Translations under genes and position numbers: made by a program
The notes under the pieces: generated by a model
Databases searched by the model: none
Told to the model about the DNA's origin: nothing
The model's input: only the letters and a program-made list of their open reading frames with translations
DNA from: Flavobacteriaceae bacterium
GTDB taxonomy: Bacteria > Bacteroidota > Bacteroidia > Flavobacteriales > Flavobacteriaceae
Direction: 5' to 3'
DNA length: 64,000 nt
Assembly (NCBI GenBank): GCA_013001285.1
Contig: JABDMU010000029.1
Span: forward strand, 1-64,000
Shown: piece after piece, positions 36,257 to 45,919 of the stretch
Position numbering within the stretch: the first letter of the stretch is position 1
Layout: each line of letters opens with the position of its first letter

Positions 36257-38002
36257 TTAGTTTATTAATTTTCTAGCTTGACCTGCCCAATCATCACGTT
36301 CGGCTCTTCCTGGGAATGAACCGGTTAACGAATCTAACAGATCATATTCTTTTTTAGTCATTTTACTTACCTGCAAGAAGGTATAGATTCCAATAGAATT
36401 CAATACACCTTCCATTTTAGGACCTACACCACTAATTCTCTTAAGGTCATCTGCCGTCTGAGTTGTTGGATCAAAGGTTCCAATACTTTGTAATAATGAA
36501 TTTTTTTGCGATTCTGAATCACCTTCTGGTGTCATGCTCTTAGGTATTTCTACTTCATCTGAAGATGATACCTTTATTCCAGAAGTACGATTGTCGGCTC
36601 CAGTACCTACCAAACTATTTCCTGCCTCACGAATACGTTTATAGCGTTCACCAGAAGATTTCAAAATTGTTTTCACTTCTGCCTGCGCAATTACAGGGAA
36701 GGTCCTAGCATATAGGAGGAATAAAACAAAGAAGAAACCAACGGTACCAATGAAGATTCCAATCTCAACGTATGTTGGTGAAAACATGGTCCAAGAAGAT
36801 GGTAAATAATCTCTATGTAATGAGGTTACGATGATCACAAAACGTTCGAACCACATTCCAATATTCACAACAATTGATATGAAGAATGAGAACATAATAC
36901 TCGTTCTTAATTTCTTAAACCACATGAATTGAGGTGAGAACACATTACAGGTCATCATCGCCCAATATGCCCAAGCATAAGGACCAGTTGCTCGATTTAG
37001 GAATGCGTATTGTTCATATTCAACACCTGAGTACCAAGCGATGAAAAGCTCGGTAATATAGGCCACACCTACAATTGATCCGGTGACCATAATCACAATA
37101 TTCATTAATTCAATATGTTGAACGGTAATATAATCTTCTAAATTACATACTTTACGCATTATAATCAGTAAGGTCTGTACCATTGCAAATCCAGAGAAAA
37201 TTGCTCCAGCAACAAAGTATGGTGGAAAGATTGTAGTATGCCAACCAGGTACGATTGAAGTAGCAAAGTCCATTGATACAATCGTATGAACTGAAAGTAC
37301 AAGTGGCGTTGCTAAACCTGCAAGCACAAGAGATACTTCTTCAAACCGCTGCCAATCTTTAGCGCGACCTGACCAACCAAAACTCAATATTGAATATATT
37401 TTTTTCTGAAAGGGTCTAACAGCTCTATCACGTATCATCGCGAAATCAGGCAATAACCCTGTCCACCAGAATACAAGAGAGACCGATAGATATGTTGAGA
37501 TCGCAAATACATCCCATAGTAGAGGTGAATTGAAGTTCACCCAAAGCGAGCCGTACTGATTAGGAATAGGTAATACCCAGTAACCTAACCATGGGCGACC
37601 CATGTGAATAATTGGAAACAATCCTGCTTGAATCACAGAGAAAATAGTCATGGCTTCAGCCGATCGGTTGATGGCCATTCTCCACTTTTGACGGAACAGT
37701 AATAATACGGCCGAGATCAAGGTTCCGGCGTGACCAATACCAACCCACCAAACGAAATTGGTAATATCCCAAGCCCATCCTACGGTTTTGTTCAATCCCC
37801 AAGTTCCGATCCCTGTTGATATCGTATATATTATACAGCCAATTCCCCATAGAAAAGCGATAAGTGCGATTGAAAATACTATCCACCATGCGCGATTTGC
37901 TTTTCCTTCAACAGGTCTAGCCACATCAACAGACACGTCGTGATATGATTTTTCGCCTGTAACTAAAGGTCTTCTTATAGGTGCTTCGTAATGAGACGCC
38001 AT
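36257..38002 (-). CDS. actC: Alternative complex III quinol-binding subunit ActC (NrfD family) with C-terminal HhH extension
   Basis: A 581-residue protein. Residues about 40-455 are the NrfD/PsrC membrane domain with about ten helices and typical stretches NFVWWVGIGHAGTLISAVLLL and SWTMFSPTYVEIGIFIGTVGFF; this part binds and oxidises quinol. After a polar Ser/Thr-rich linker (about 455-515) the chain ends in a compact helical module (about 518-581) with DLKRISGVGPKMEGVLNSIG and the tail FPGRAERDDWAGQARKLIN, a helix-hairpin-helix-like domain seen in various unrelated proteins. ActC is usually about 450-480 residues, so the tail is an added domain of unknown role. Confidence 0.93.
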   Translation of the reverse strand: MASHYEAPIRRPLVTGEKSYHDVSVDVARPVEGKANRAWWIVFSIALIAFLWGIGCIIYTISTGIGTWGLNKTVGWAWDITNFVWWVGIGHAGTLISAVLLLFRQKWRMAINRSAEAMTIFSVIQAGLFPIIHMGRPWLGYWVLPIPNQYGSLWVNFNSPLLWDVFAISTYLSVSLVFWWTGLLPDFAMIRDRAVRPFQKKIYSILSFGWSGRAKDWQRFEEVSLVLAGLATPLVLSVHTIVSMDFATSIVPGWHTTIFPPYFVAGAIFSGFAMVQTLLIIMRKVCNLEDYITVQHIELMNIVIMVTGSIVGVAYITELFIAWYSGVEYEQYAFLNRATGPYAWAYWAMMTCNVFSPQFMWFKKLRTSIMFSFFISIVVNIGMWFERFVIIVTSLHRDYLPSSWTMFSPTYVEIGIFIGTVGFFFVLFLLYARTFPVIAQAEVKTILKSSGERYKRIREAGNSLVGTGADNRTSGIKVSSSDEVEIPKSMTPEGDSESQKNSLLQSIGTFDPTTQTADDLKRISGVGPKMEGVLNSIGIYTFLQVSKMTKKEYDLLDSLTGSFPGRAERDDWAGQARKLIN

Positions 38003-38031
38003 AATAGTTTTATAATTGTTTCTTAATTAAT

Positions 38032-41000
38032 TTATGCTTCGTTTGTATTTCTTACCAAGGCTTGATACATCACATTAGGTTTTGTACCTACACTTGCCAG
38101 TAAGCGATACGCTCTTTTATCATCTTTAAGTTTCGTGATATCATCTTTTTCATTATTAATATCACCAAATACTAATGCACCTGAACTACATGCCGCAGAG
38201 CAGGCCGTTTTAAATTCATTAGGGTTGACTGGTCGTCCATCTCGTTTGGCATCTAGAATGGTCTTCTGAGTCATTTGAATACACATTGAACATTTCTCCA
38301 TCACGCCTCGAGATCTCACTGTCACATCTGGATTGATCACCATACGTCCGAGATCATCATTCATATGGAAATCAAATTCATCATTTTCATTATATAGGAA
38401 CCAGTTAAATCGTCGTACTTTATATGGACAGTTATTTGCACAATAACGGGTACCAACACAACGGTTATACGCCATATGATTCTGTCCTTGTCGACCATGT
38501 GATGTAGCTGCTACAGGGCAAACCGTTTCACAAGGTGCATGATTACAATGTTGACACATGATTGGTTGGAAGGCTACCTGCGGATTATCTGCTGGACTTT
38601 CCATTTCACCAAAGTCATTCATTGAACTGCCAATACCTTTAATATTCTTCTTTTTTGCTGTGTCACCAACAAATGTTTCCTCCGAAGAGTAGTATCTGTC
38701 AATACGTAGCCAATGCATATCTCTACTGCGTCGTATTTCTTCTTTACCAACTACTGGCACATTATTTTCGGCATGACATGCAATAACACATGCACCACAT
38801 CCCGTACAAGCATTTAAATCTACTGATAGGTTGAAATGATGTCCGATAGAGCGATCAAATTCATCCCAAAGATCCACTTTTGGAGATGTTACTGGCGTTT
38901 CTTTATGATCTAATGAAACTACTGGTACTGCATTCCAGGCATCTTTATCCTCAGTATTATAAGTTTTAAGGCTAGCTTCTCTAATAATATCACCACGTCC
39001 CATTAAGGTATTGTGCAGTTGCACACATGCAAATTCATGTCTTCCTTCTGCAGCTTCAACAGTTACAGTTTGAACAGGGTTGAAGTTTGCATATAATGGG
39101 TATGCGTTAACCCCAGTTTGTAATTCATACTTCAAACCTTCGGTTCTACCATAACCAAGCGCCATGGCGAAAGTTCCTTTTGCTTGACCTGGTTGAATAA
39201 TAACTGGTACTTTTACTGTTACGCCATTTGCGGTAACATTTGCGTATTTCCCATTTAATCCACCAGTAGCGTCATGACTACTTTGCGAAAAGAAATTACT
39301 TGGTTCTAAGTATAAGTTCAGTTCTTTGGCATCAGCTTCCGAAACTGCTAGGAAGTTATCCCAAGTAGTTCTTGCCAATGGATCAGGAAATTCCTGTAGC
39401 CATGGGTTATTTGCTTGTTGACCGTCGCCCATACCTGTCATTGGATATAGGGTCAGTTCGTAGCCGTTGGCTGTAGAAGCCGCAAGTGCTCTGGCGGCAT
39501 TTCCTGAATTTGAAGGGACTGCATCTGTAGCAGTATCTTCGGTTGTATCTTCAGTTGTATCTTCAGTTGTCGTTGAAGTAGATCCTTCAAAAACACCATC
39601 ATGTAAAGCTTGATTGAATGAGCTTCCGTTAAGAATATTTGTATTCCAATTGTCTTTTACATAATCATGGAAAGATTGGTCTTTTCCTAAAATACTCAAT
39701 AGTACATCTTGAAATTGCTTAGTGTCAAATAATGGGCGAATGGCAGGTTGCATTAAACCGTATTGTCCTTTTACCATTTCGACATCGCCCCAAGATTCTA
39801 AATAATGAGGTGTTGGAGCTATATAATTTGTTTGAACTGCTGTTTCATCCGCTTTCATTGAAAACGCGACTGAAAGTTCAGTTTTTGAAAGTGCTTGGTT
39901 AAAATCTGCTGCATTTGGAAGCGAATAACTTGGGTTAACACCACATATTAAAAGTGCCCCAACTTTTCCAGAGTTCATGTCATTGATAAGTTGAAGAACA
40001 GCTTTATCATTTCCTTGTCTGGTTAACACCGGATTTGCTGTATCACAAATATCACTTCCCAAAGTTTCATTTATATCGAGTACGATTTGTTGAGCATTCA
40101 CATCTTGAATACCTGAAACAAGCACAGCTTTACTTCCAGCTTTAACTAATTCTGAAGCTGCCATACTCACAGCTTCTTTTATATGTTCTGGAAGATCGGT
40201 TGAAACCGCGCTCCCATTTATTTTTCCATATAATTCTGCTAAAACTTTGCGTTGTTGTGTTGGGGTTAATGGCACGCGTTTATCGGCCTTTGCCCCAGTT
40301 AAGGTCATATTCGATTCGAAATGAATATGGTATGACATTTTTCCATGATCCGGAATTCTAGATTTGGCATAGCCAGCATCAAAGCCGCCACCTTGCCAAT
40401 CGCCTAAGAAATCAGCGCCAACAGAAACAATAGTTGCTGCATTTGAAAAATCATAATTTGCTAATCCTCTGGTCCCGTATTTATTTTGAAATGCATCTAA
40501 AGCTGATGATTCAGAAATAGCATCATATACAACATGGCGAACATTGCCGTAATATTCTTTGAATTCAGAAATTAATTTTGAGGTTGAAGGGCTAGCAAAA
40601 GTTTGGGTAAGGAGTACTATATCTTTAGAACCGCCTTTTAGTCGATTAAGTACAGTAGCTAGTTCAGCTTCTAACTCAGTCCAAGATGAATTTTCACCAC
40701 CTTTCATCGGGCCAGCAACTCTAAGACTATCATAAAGATCAAGAACAGAAGCCTGAACTCTGGCATTGGAATTGCCATGAGATTTTGCCAATTTATTGTT
40801 TTCGATTTTAATCGGTCTGCCTTCACGTGTTTTAACTAAAATACTGGCAAAATCATAACCATTTGCAATTGCAGTTGCATAATAATTAGCAACACCTGGA
40901 ACGATCTGATCTGGTTGAACTACGTAGGGAATCGATCGATTTACAGGTCCTTCACAAGCTGCTAATGAAGCAGCTGCAGTACTGAAACCAACATATTTTA

Positions 41001-41169
41001 AGAAATCACGTCGCGTTGTAGAAGAAGATTCAAGGGTTTCCTTATCTCCTAAAAATTCATCAACTGGGATTTCCTGAACGAATTCCTTATGCTTAAGGGC
41101 CTCAACAGCAGAACTTTGTTTTGGGTTTAGCTCCTCAACACTTTTCCAGTATTTCTTGCTTGATGACAT
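38032..41169 (-). CDS. actB: Alternative complex III iron-sulfur subunit ActB (TAT-signal molybdopterin-like)
   Basis: A 1045-residue fusion. A twin-arginine signal TTRRDFLKYVGFS with lipobox LAAC lies unusually far in (about 52-72). Residues about 75-760 form the molybdopterin oxidoreductase-like domain, which in this family holds no cofactor. Residues about 780-1030 carry four cysteine clusters: CTGCGACVIACHAENN, CQHCNHAPCETVCP, CVGTRYCANNCP and CSMCIQ paired with CSAAC, giving one [3Fe-4S] and three [4Fe-4S] centres by family knowledge. A Thr/Glu/Asp tandem repeat (39533-39568) lies between the two halves. It conducts electrons from quinol towards the hemes. Confidence 0.95.
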   Translation of the reverse strand: MSSSKKYWKSVEELNPKQSSAVEALKHKEFVQEIPVDEFLGDKETLESSSTTRRDFLKYVGFSTAAASLAACEGPVNRSIPYVVQPDQIVPGVANYYATAIANGYDFASILVKTREGRPIKIENNKLAKSHGNSNARVQASVLDLYDSLRVAGPMKGGENSSWTELEAELATVLNRLKGGSKDIVLLTQTFASPSTSKLISEFKEYYGNVRHVVYDAISESSALDAFQNKYGTRGLANYDFSNAATIVSVGADFLGDWQGGGFDAGYAKSRIPDHGKMSYHIHFESNMTLTGAKADKRVPLTPTQQRKVLAELYGKINGSAVSTDLPEHIKEAVSMAASELVKAGSKAVLVSGIQDVNAQQIVLDINETLGSDICDTANPVLTRQGNDKAVLQLINDMNSGKVGALLICGVNPSYSLPNAADFNQALSKTELSVAFSMKADETAVQTNYIAPTPHYLESWGDVEMVKGQYGLMQPAIRPLFDTKQFQDVLLSILGKDQSFHDYVKDNWNTNILNGSSFNQALHDGVFEGSTSTTTEDTTEDTTEDTATDAVPSNSGNAARALAASTANGYELTLYPMTGMGDGQQANNPWLQEFPDPLARTTWDNFLAVSEADAKELNLYLEPSNFFSQSSHDATGGLNGKYANVTANGVTVKVPVIIQPGQAKGTFAMALGYGRTEGLKYELQTGVNAYPLYANFNPVQTVTVEAAEGRHEFACVQLHNTLMGRGDIIREASLKTYNTEDKDAWNAVPVVSLDHKETPVTSPKVDLWDEFDRSIGHHFNLSVDLNACTGCGACVIACHAENNVPVVGKEEIRRSRDMHWLRIDRYYSSEETFVGDTAKKKNIKGIGSSMNDFGEMESPADNPQVAFQPIMCQHCNHAPCETVCPVAATSHGRQGQNHMAYNRCVGTRYCANNCPYKVRRFNWFLYNENDEFDFHMNDDLGRMVINPDVTVRSRGVMEKCSMCIQMTQKTILDAKRDGRPVNPNEFKTACSAACSSGALVFGDINNEKDDITKLKDDKRAYRLLASVGTKPNVMYQALVRNTNEA
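39533..39568 (-). repeat. Three 12-base direct repeats inside actB (TTED repeats)
   Basis: Three consecutive copies of GTATCTTCAGTT on the plus strand (the first has one change) encode Thr/Glu/Asp-rich repeats in a linker of ActB. In-frame units allow length change without frameshift. Confidence 0.85.
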
Positions 41170-41196
41170 ATTATAATTGAATTAGCTTCTTAATAA

Positions 41197-42486
41197 TTAA
41201 TAGTGACATTTCCCACATTCTAGACCACCCATTTGAGCAGCTGTTAATTGGTCAACGCCGTATTTTTTTGATAACTCTTCGTGTATTTTTGTGTAATAAC
41301 CATTGTCTTTTACTTGAACATTGGTTTCTCTATGACAATTGATACACCATCCCATTGTTAATGGCGAATACTGATACATGATCTCCATTTCTTCAACAGG
41401 TCCATGACAAGTTTGACATTCAATTCCTGCTACAGACACGTGCTGTGAATGATTGAAATAGGCAAAGTCTGGTAAGTTGTGAATACGCACCCATTTGACA
41501 GCTTGAGTTTCACCAGTATATTCTTGATTGGCATCATCCCATCCTGTTGCTGCATATAATTTTGCTATTTCCGCATCATAAAATTCTTTGGTGTATTCGG
41601 CTGTAACTTCTCCGTTATATTCATAAATAGATTTATGACAGTTCATACACACGTTAAGTGCAGGAATACCTGAGGTCTTACTAACTCGGGCAGAAGAATG
41701 ACAAAATTTACAATCTATTTTATTATCTCCAGCGTGAATTTTATGAGAGAAATGAATTGGTTGAACTGGCTGATAACCTTGATCTATACCAATTTGCATA
41801 AAATATCCAAAGGCATAATATCCACTTGCCAGTAAAAAAAAGATAGCGAGCACAAGCATTAAGAATTGATTCTGAATAAATGCACTCCACAACGATTTTC
41901 CTTTTTCAGCTTCAGGTATGTCTACATTATTTGCTGAGGCAAATCGGCGAAGAGTTTTGTTTACCAAAACTAATCCGATGGCCAATAAAGCAAAAAGCAC
42001 TACAAGTGCTCCTAAAATCAATTCATTTGAAATTCCTCCTTTAGCTGAAGTGTTGGTTTGTGCAACAACATCGCTTCCTCCCGCAGGTGCAGCTTTTTCC
42101 TGAGCCGTATATGCCAATATATTTGAAATGTCCTCATCGGTTAATTGAGGCATTGCTGTCATCGCAGCATTATTATATTCGGCATAAATTTTATTAGCGT
42201 AGGCATCACCAGATTTGATCATTGCTGCACTATTTCTGATCCAAGCAGCGATCCATTCACGATCTAGTCCTTCTTCCTCACTTAATCTAGCTTCCACATT
42301 TCGTAAAGCTGGTCCGGTCATTTTCTTATCCAGATTATGACAAGCCGCACAATTGGTGTTGAATAAAGTTTTTCCTTTGGCTGGATCACCTTCCTGAGCG
42401 AATAATGAGGTTGAAAATGTTAATAAAAATATTAAACTTGAAAGTAGTATTCTTGAGTTCAAAAAGCGGCGAATCACCTGTTTCAT
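41197..42486 (-). CDS. actA: Alternative complex III multiheme cytochrome ActA with fused cytochrome c domain
   Basis: From ATG 42486 the protein has 429 residues: signal peptide ending SLFAQ, a monoheme cytochrome c domain (CAACH near the start; Met in TAMPQLTDED), a membrane helix (about 155-175), another anchor, and then the pentaheme ActA domain with CKFCH, CMNCH, CQTCH, CINCH and CGKCH. Six CxxCH motifs in all. The open frame extends to 42576, but a promoter -7 element (42565-42572) covers its first codons, so that start cannot be used; ATG 42531 remains possible. It is the first gene of the act-cox operon. Confidence 0.93.
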   Translation of the reverse strand: MKQVIRRFLNSRILLSSLIFLLTFSTSLFAQEGDPAKGKTLFNTNCAACHNLDKKMTGPALRNVEARLSEEEGLDREWIAAWIRNSAAMIKSGDAYANKIYAEYNNAAMTAMPQLTDEDISNILAYTAQEKAAPAGGSDVVAQTNTSAKGGISNELILGALVVLFALLAIGLVLVNKTLRRFASANNVDIPEAEKGKSLWSAFIQNQFLMLVLAIFFLLASGYYAFGYFMQIGIDQGYQPVQPIHFSHKIHAGDNKIDCKFCHSSARVSKTSGIPALNVCMNCHKSIYEYNGEVTAEYTKEFYDAEIAKLYAATGWDDANQEYTGETQAVKWVRIHNLPDFAYFNHSQHVSVAGIECQTCHGPVEEMEIMYQYSPLTMGWCINCHRETNVQVKDNGYYTKIHEELSKKYGVDQLTAAQMGGLECGKCHY

Positions 42487-42564
42487 ATCATTAGTAGAAT
42501 TATCTTCTAAACTTTGGTACGATTTTTTCATAAAAGAAAAATAATCGGTTATAAAAATCTCACG

Positions 42565-42594
42565 CAAAAGTAACATTTAAAGTCGATTTTGAAA
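42565..42594 (-). promoter_or_regulatory. Promoter of the act-cox operon
   Basis: Minus strand: TTTC at 42591-42594 (one base off TTTG), 18-base spacer, perfect -7 element TACTTTTG at 42565-42572. Transcription would begin near 42558, downstream of the ATG at 42576 and upstream of those at 42531 and 42486, which decides against the longest actA frame. Confidence 0.65.
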
Positions 42595-42649
42595 ATGTTA
42601 GAGAAGCGTTAATTGCTAATTTATAAACGTTCTAAATAATAAAAATGGC

Positions 42650-42678
42650 TTTGTATAAGTTATTATAATTTACATTTG
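42650..42678 (+). promoter_or_regulatory. Promoter of the SPOR-domain gene
   Basis: TTTG at 42650-42653, 17-base spacer, TACATTTG at 42671-42678: a full match to the Bacteroidota consensus. The predicted start is about 12-15 bases before the ATG at 42697, and the -7 element overlaps the alternative TTG codon at 42676. Confidence 0.8.
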
Positions 42679-42696
42679 CATAAATATAAGAATACC

Positions 42697-43068
42697 ATGA
42701 AAATATCACTAACATTTTTGGCTCTAATTTTTTCTTTTTTCACCACGACAATTTTGGCCCAAGAAGGCACAGTAAACATCAATCAGAATTCTGAAATTGA
42801 CAAGCTTCTAGAGCTTAAAAAAGATGTGAATGCGAAAGAGAAGAATTATAGAATTCAAATTTACAATGGCAGTCGTTCTGGTGCAGAAAATGCAAGTGAG
42901 AATTTTAGAATGAATTATTCGGGTTGGACTGTAAGTATGCAATACGAAACTCCAAATTATAAAATCTGGGTTGGAAATTTTAAAACCCGATTAGAGGCTG
43001 ATCGAGCATTATTGCGGGTAAAACGAAAATTCACTAATGCCTTCATTTTCAAGCCAAAAAAAGATTGA
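42697..43068 (+). CDS. Secreted SPOR-domain protein
   Basis: A 123-residue protein from ATG 42697. The open frame can be read from TTG 42676 but that codon lies in the promoter -7 element. It has a signal peptide (MKISLTFLALIFSFFTTTILAQ) and a single SPOR repeat (about 48-123, YRIQIYNGSRSGAENASENFR to KFTNAFIFKPKKD). SPOR domains bind glycan strands lacking stem peptides at division sites. It is a lone gene between the divergent act operon and the convergent infB, and it shares a two-way terminator with infB. Confidence 0.88.
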   Translation: MKISLTFLALIFSFFTTTILAQEGTVNINQNSEIDKLLELKKDVNAKEKNYRIQIYNGSRSGAENASENFRMNYSGWTVSMQYETPNYKIWVGNFKTRLEADRALLRVKRKFTNAFIFKPKKD

Positions 43069-43085
43069 TAACTTAAATAAGACAT

Positions 43086-43117
43086 AAAAAAAGCGACTTT
43101 CTCAAGTCGCTTTTTTT
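43086..43117. terminator. Bidirectional intrinsic terminator between the SPOR gene and infB
   Basis: An 8-bp stem AGCGACTT/AAGTCGCT (43092-43099 with 43104-43111), loop TCTC, flanked by seven A on one side and seven T on the other, so it works in both directions for the two convergent genes. Confidence 0.92.
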
Positions 43118-43132
43118 ATGTTGTGATTTATT

Positions 43133-45814
43133 CTATTTCAATTTTTTCTTGATCTCAACTTCTTGGAATGCCTCAATAATATCATTCTCTACAATATCGT
43201 TAAAATTCTTTATCTGCATTCCACAATCATAGCCTTTGGCTACTTCTTTGACATCATCTTTAAATCGTTTTAAAGAGGTCAATTCACCTGTATGAATAAC
43301 AACTCCGTCACGAATTATTCTAATACCAGAATTTCTAAAAATCTTTCCTGTTAACACCATACATCCTGCGATGGTTCCAATTTTTGAAATCTTAAATGTT
43401 TCTCGAACCTCAGCAGTTCCTGTAACTTCCTCTTTTAATTCTGGAGACAACATGCCTTCCATGGCATCTTTAAGGTCGTTTATGGCGTCATAAATTATCG
43501 AGTACATTCTGATATCGATTTCCTCCTGGTCTGCAATTTGTCTTGCATTCCCCATTGGTCGGACATTAAATCCAATTATGACAGCGTCTGAAGCTGTAGC
43601 TAATAAAACATCACTTTCAGTAATTGCGCCTACACCTTTATGTATGATATTTACTTGAATTTCTTCGGTTGATAATTTCTGGAAGGAATCGGTCAAGGCT
43701 TCAACAGATCCATCAACGTCACCTTTTAGAATAATATTCAATTCTTGGAAATCACCTAAAGCAATTCGACGTCCAATTTCATCTAGTGTAATATGACGCT
43801 GAGTTCTTACAGATTGTTCTCTTTGTAATTGTGTTCGTTTCACAGCGATTTGTTTCGCTTCTCGTTCATCTTCAAATACATTGAACTTATCACCAGCCTG
43901 TGGCGCACCATCTAAACCTAAGATTGAAACCGGAGTAGACGGTCCAGCAGATTCTACTTCTTTACCACGTTCGTCATGCATGGCCTTTACTTTTCCACTA
44001 TTCTTACCAGCTAAAACGTAATCGCCTATTTTTAAAGTTCCTGCTTGAACTAATATAGTTGAGACATAACCACGACCTTTATCTAAAAAGGCTTCAACCA
44101 CAGTTCCACTTGCTTGTTTATCGGGGTTCGCCTTAAGCTCGAGTAGTTCGGCTTCTAACAACACTTTTTCCAAAAGTTCCTTAACACCCGTTCCTGTTTT
44201 GGCTGAAATATCATGAGATTGAATCTTTCCACCCCAATCTTCCACCAGTAAATTCATACTGGCTAAACCTTCTTTTATCTTTTCAGCATTTGCCGTTGGT
44301 TTGTCAATTTTATTAATGGCAAAAACTATTGGAACTCCAGCAGCCTGAGCGTGAGCGATGGCCTCTTTTGTTTGTGGCATGATATCATCATCTGCTGCAA
44401 CAACAATAATTGCAATATCTGTTACTTGAGCACCACGTGCACGCATTGCTGTAAAGGCCTCGTGACCAGGAGTATCTAAAAAGGCAATCTTCTGACCTGA
44501 ATCTAAGGTTACACCATAAGCGCCGATATGCTGTGTAATACCACCCGATTCACCTGCAATAACATTCTCTTCACGTATATTATCTAGAAGGGATGTTTTA
44601 CCATGATCAACATGTCCCATTACAGTTACAATAGGAGCTCTTGGTTGTAGATCTTCAGGATTATCTTCTGCTTCTTCAATAGATTCTTCAATGTCAGCAG
44701 TAACGAACTCGACTTCGAATCCGAATTCTTCTGCAACAATTGATAAGGTTTCGGCATCTAAACGCTGATTCATGGTTACCATCATACCTAAAGACATACA
44801 TGCTGAAATAATTTCAGTTACTGACACATTCATCATGGTAGCCACCTCACTTGCTGTAACAAACTCTGTCACTTTAAGCAATTTGCTTTCCGCTTCAATG
44901 GCCGCCATTTCATCTTCAGTTTTCTGACGATGTTGATCTCTTTTATCACGACGGTATTTTGCAGCTTTACCTTTATTTGATTTCCCTTGAAGTTTTTCAA
45001 GAGTTTCTCTTACTTGTTTTTGAACTTCTTCTGCACTAGGTTCCTCTTTAACAACCTGTGGACGGTTACGTCTTGACTTGAAATTACCATCTCTTCTACC
45101 GCCTTGACCTCCAGATTGAGAGCCAACTTTACTGATTCTTCGACGTTTCTTTTTTGCCTCAGTCTGATCATTAGAACTTTTTTCTTTCTTCTTTTTCTCA
45201 GGTTTTTTGAACTTTGTTAAATCAATTTTCTCGCCAGTAGATTTTGGTCCACTTAATTTTTTGTACTGAGTGGTCATCTTTTCATCTTTGACCTCTTCAA
45301 CTTCTTTTTCTTTAACTGACTCCTTTTTTTCTGATTCATCAGTTTTGGCAATGACTTTTTCTTCAGTTGCTTTTGGAGATTTCGAAACCGTTGATTCTTC
45401 CTTAACAGGTTTTACCTTCTCCTTAGTTACTTCTTTCTTAGTCGTTGTTTTTTTTGATTTATCAAGGTCGATTTTCCCAACTTGTTTTGGACCAGAAAGC
45501 GTTTGCTTGGCTTTTACTACTTCAGTTTCAACGGTTTTAACTTCGGCAGGTTGTTTTTCTTCAAGCTCTCGTTCTCTTGCTAAACGCAAGGCTTCTTTCT
45601 CCTTTAATTTAGCTTCACTAACTACTTTTGATGCCACTTTTTTGTTAGCATCAGTTTGGAATTCATCAGATAGAATTTCATAAACTTCTTCTGAAATTTT
45701 CGTAGTCGGACGCTTTTCTATTTCAATGCCTTTGCTTTCTAAATATTCAACAGCACGATCGATAGAGATATTTAATTCCCGTAAAACTTTATTTAATCTA
45801 ATTGTTTCAGCCAT
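43133..45814 (-). CDS. infB: Translation initiation factor IF-2
   Basis: An 893-residue IF-2. The N-terminus has the IF2_N fold ([19 protein letters not shown]), followed by a long Lys/Glu-rich disordered region (about 60-290) with basic RRR and GGQGG segments. The GTPase domain begins near 390: G1 [13 protein letters not shown]3 DTPGHEAF, G4 NKIDKP and G5 SAKTG, followed by the beta-barrel and C2 domains. It places initiator tRNA on the ribosome. It is the last gene of rimP-nusA-infB, 105 bases after nusA. Confidence 0.97.
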   Translation of the reverse strand: MAETIRLNKVLRELNISIDRAVEYLESKGIEIEKRPTTKISEEVYEILSDEFQTDANKKVASKVVSEAKLKEKEALRLARERELEEKQPAEVKTVETEVVKAKQTLSGPKQVGKIDLDKSKKTTTKKEVTKEKVKPVKEESTVSKSPKATEEKVIAKTDESEKKESVKEKEVEEVKDEKMTTQYKKLSGPKSTGEKIDLTKFKKPEKKKKEKSSNDQTEAKKKRRRISKVGSQSGGQGGRRDGNFKSRRNRPQVVKEEPSAEEVQKQVRETLEKLQGKSNKGKAAKYRRDKRDQHRQKTEDEMAAIEAESKLLKVTEFVTASEVATMMNVSVTEIISACMSLGMMVTMNQRLDAETLSIVAEEFGFEVEFVTADIEESIEEAEDNPEDLQPRAPIVTVMGHVDHGKTSLLDNIREENVIAGESGGITQHIGAYGVTLDSGQKIAFLDTPGHEAFTAMRARGAQVTDIAIIVVAADDDIMPQTKEAIAHAQAAGVPIVFAINKIDKPTANAEKIKEGLASMNLLVEDWGGKIQSHDISAKTGTGVKELLEKVLLEAELLELKANPDKQASGTVVEAFLDKGRGYVSTILVQAGTLKIGDYVLAGKNSGKVKAMHDERGKEVESAGPSTPVSILGLDGAPQAGDKFNVFEDEREAKQIAVKRTQLQREQSVRTQRHITLDEIGRRIALGDFQELNIILKGDVDGSVEALTDSFQKLSTEEIQVNIIHKGVGAITESDVLLATASDAVIIGFNVRPMGNARQIADQEEIDIRMYSIIYDAINDLKDAMEGMLSPELKEEVTGTAEVRETFKISKIGTIAGCMVLTGKIFRNSGIRIIRDGVVIHTGELTSLKRFKDDVKEVAKGYDCGMQIKNFNDIVENDIIEAFQEVEIKKKLK

Positions 45815-45919
45815 AAATTGCCTTTAAAAATCTTCGATAGAAACCAATGGTTCCTTATAATTTTGTCTAAAAATAGTATTTCCTTTGGATATCACTATAA
45901 TTAGAAGTTTATTATATTT

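Noticed and set aside
39533-39568. Short array of direct repeats, considered as a CRISPR remnant
   Set aside because: The units are 12 bases, adjacent without spacers, in frame with actB and encode a Thr/Glu/Asp linker.
42487-42576. Longer start of actA at 42576
   Set aside because: The promoter -7 element TACTTTTG at 42565-42572 overlaps its first codons and the extra residues are not part of a signal peptide.
45270-45683. Plus-strand frame of 137 codons, rich in Ser, Phe and Val
   Set aside because: It is the reverse of the Lys/Glu-rich disordered part of IF-2; low complexity keeps it open by chance.
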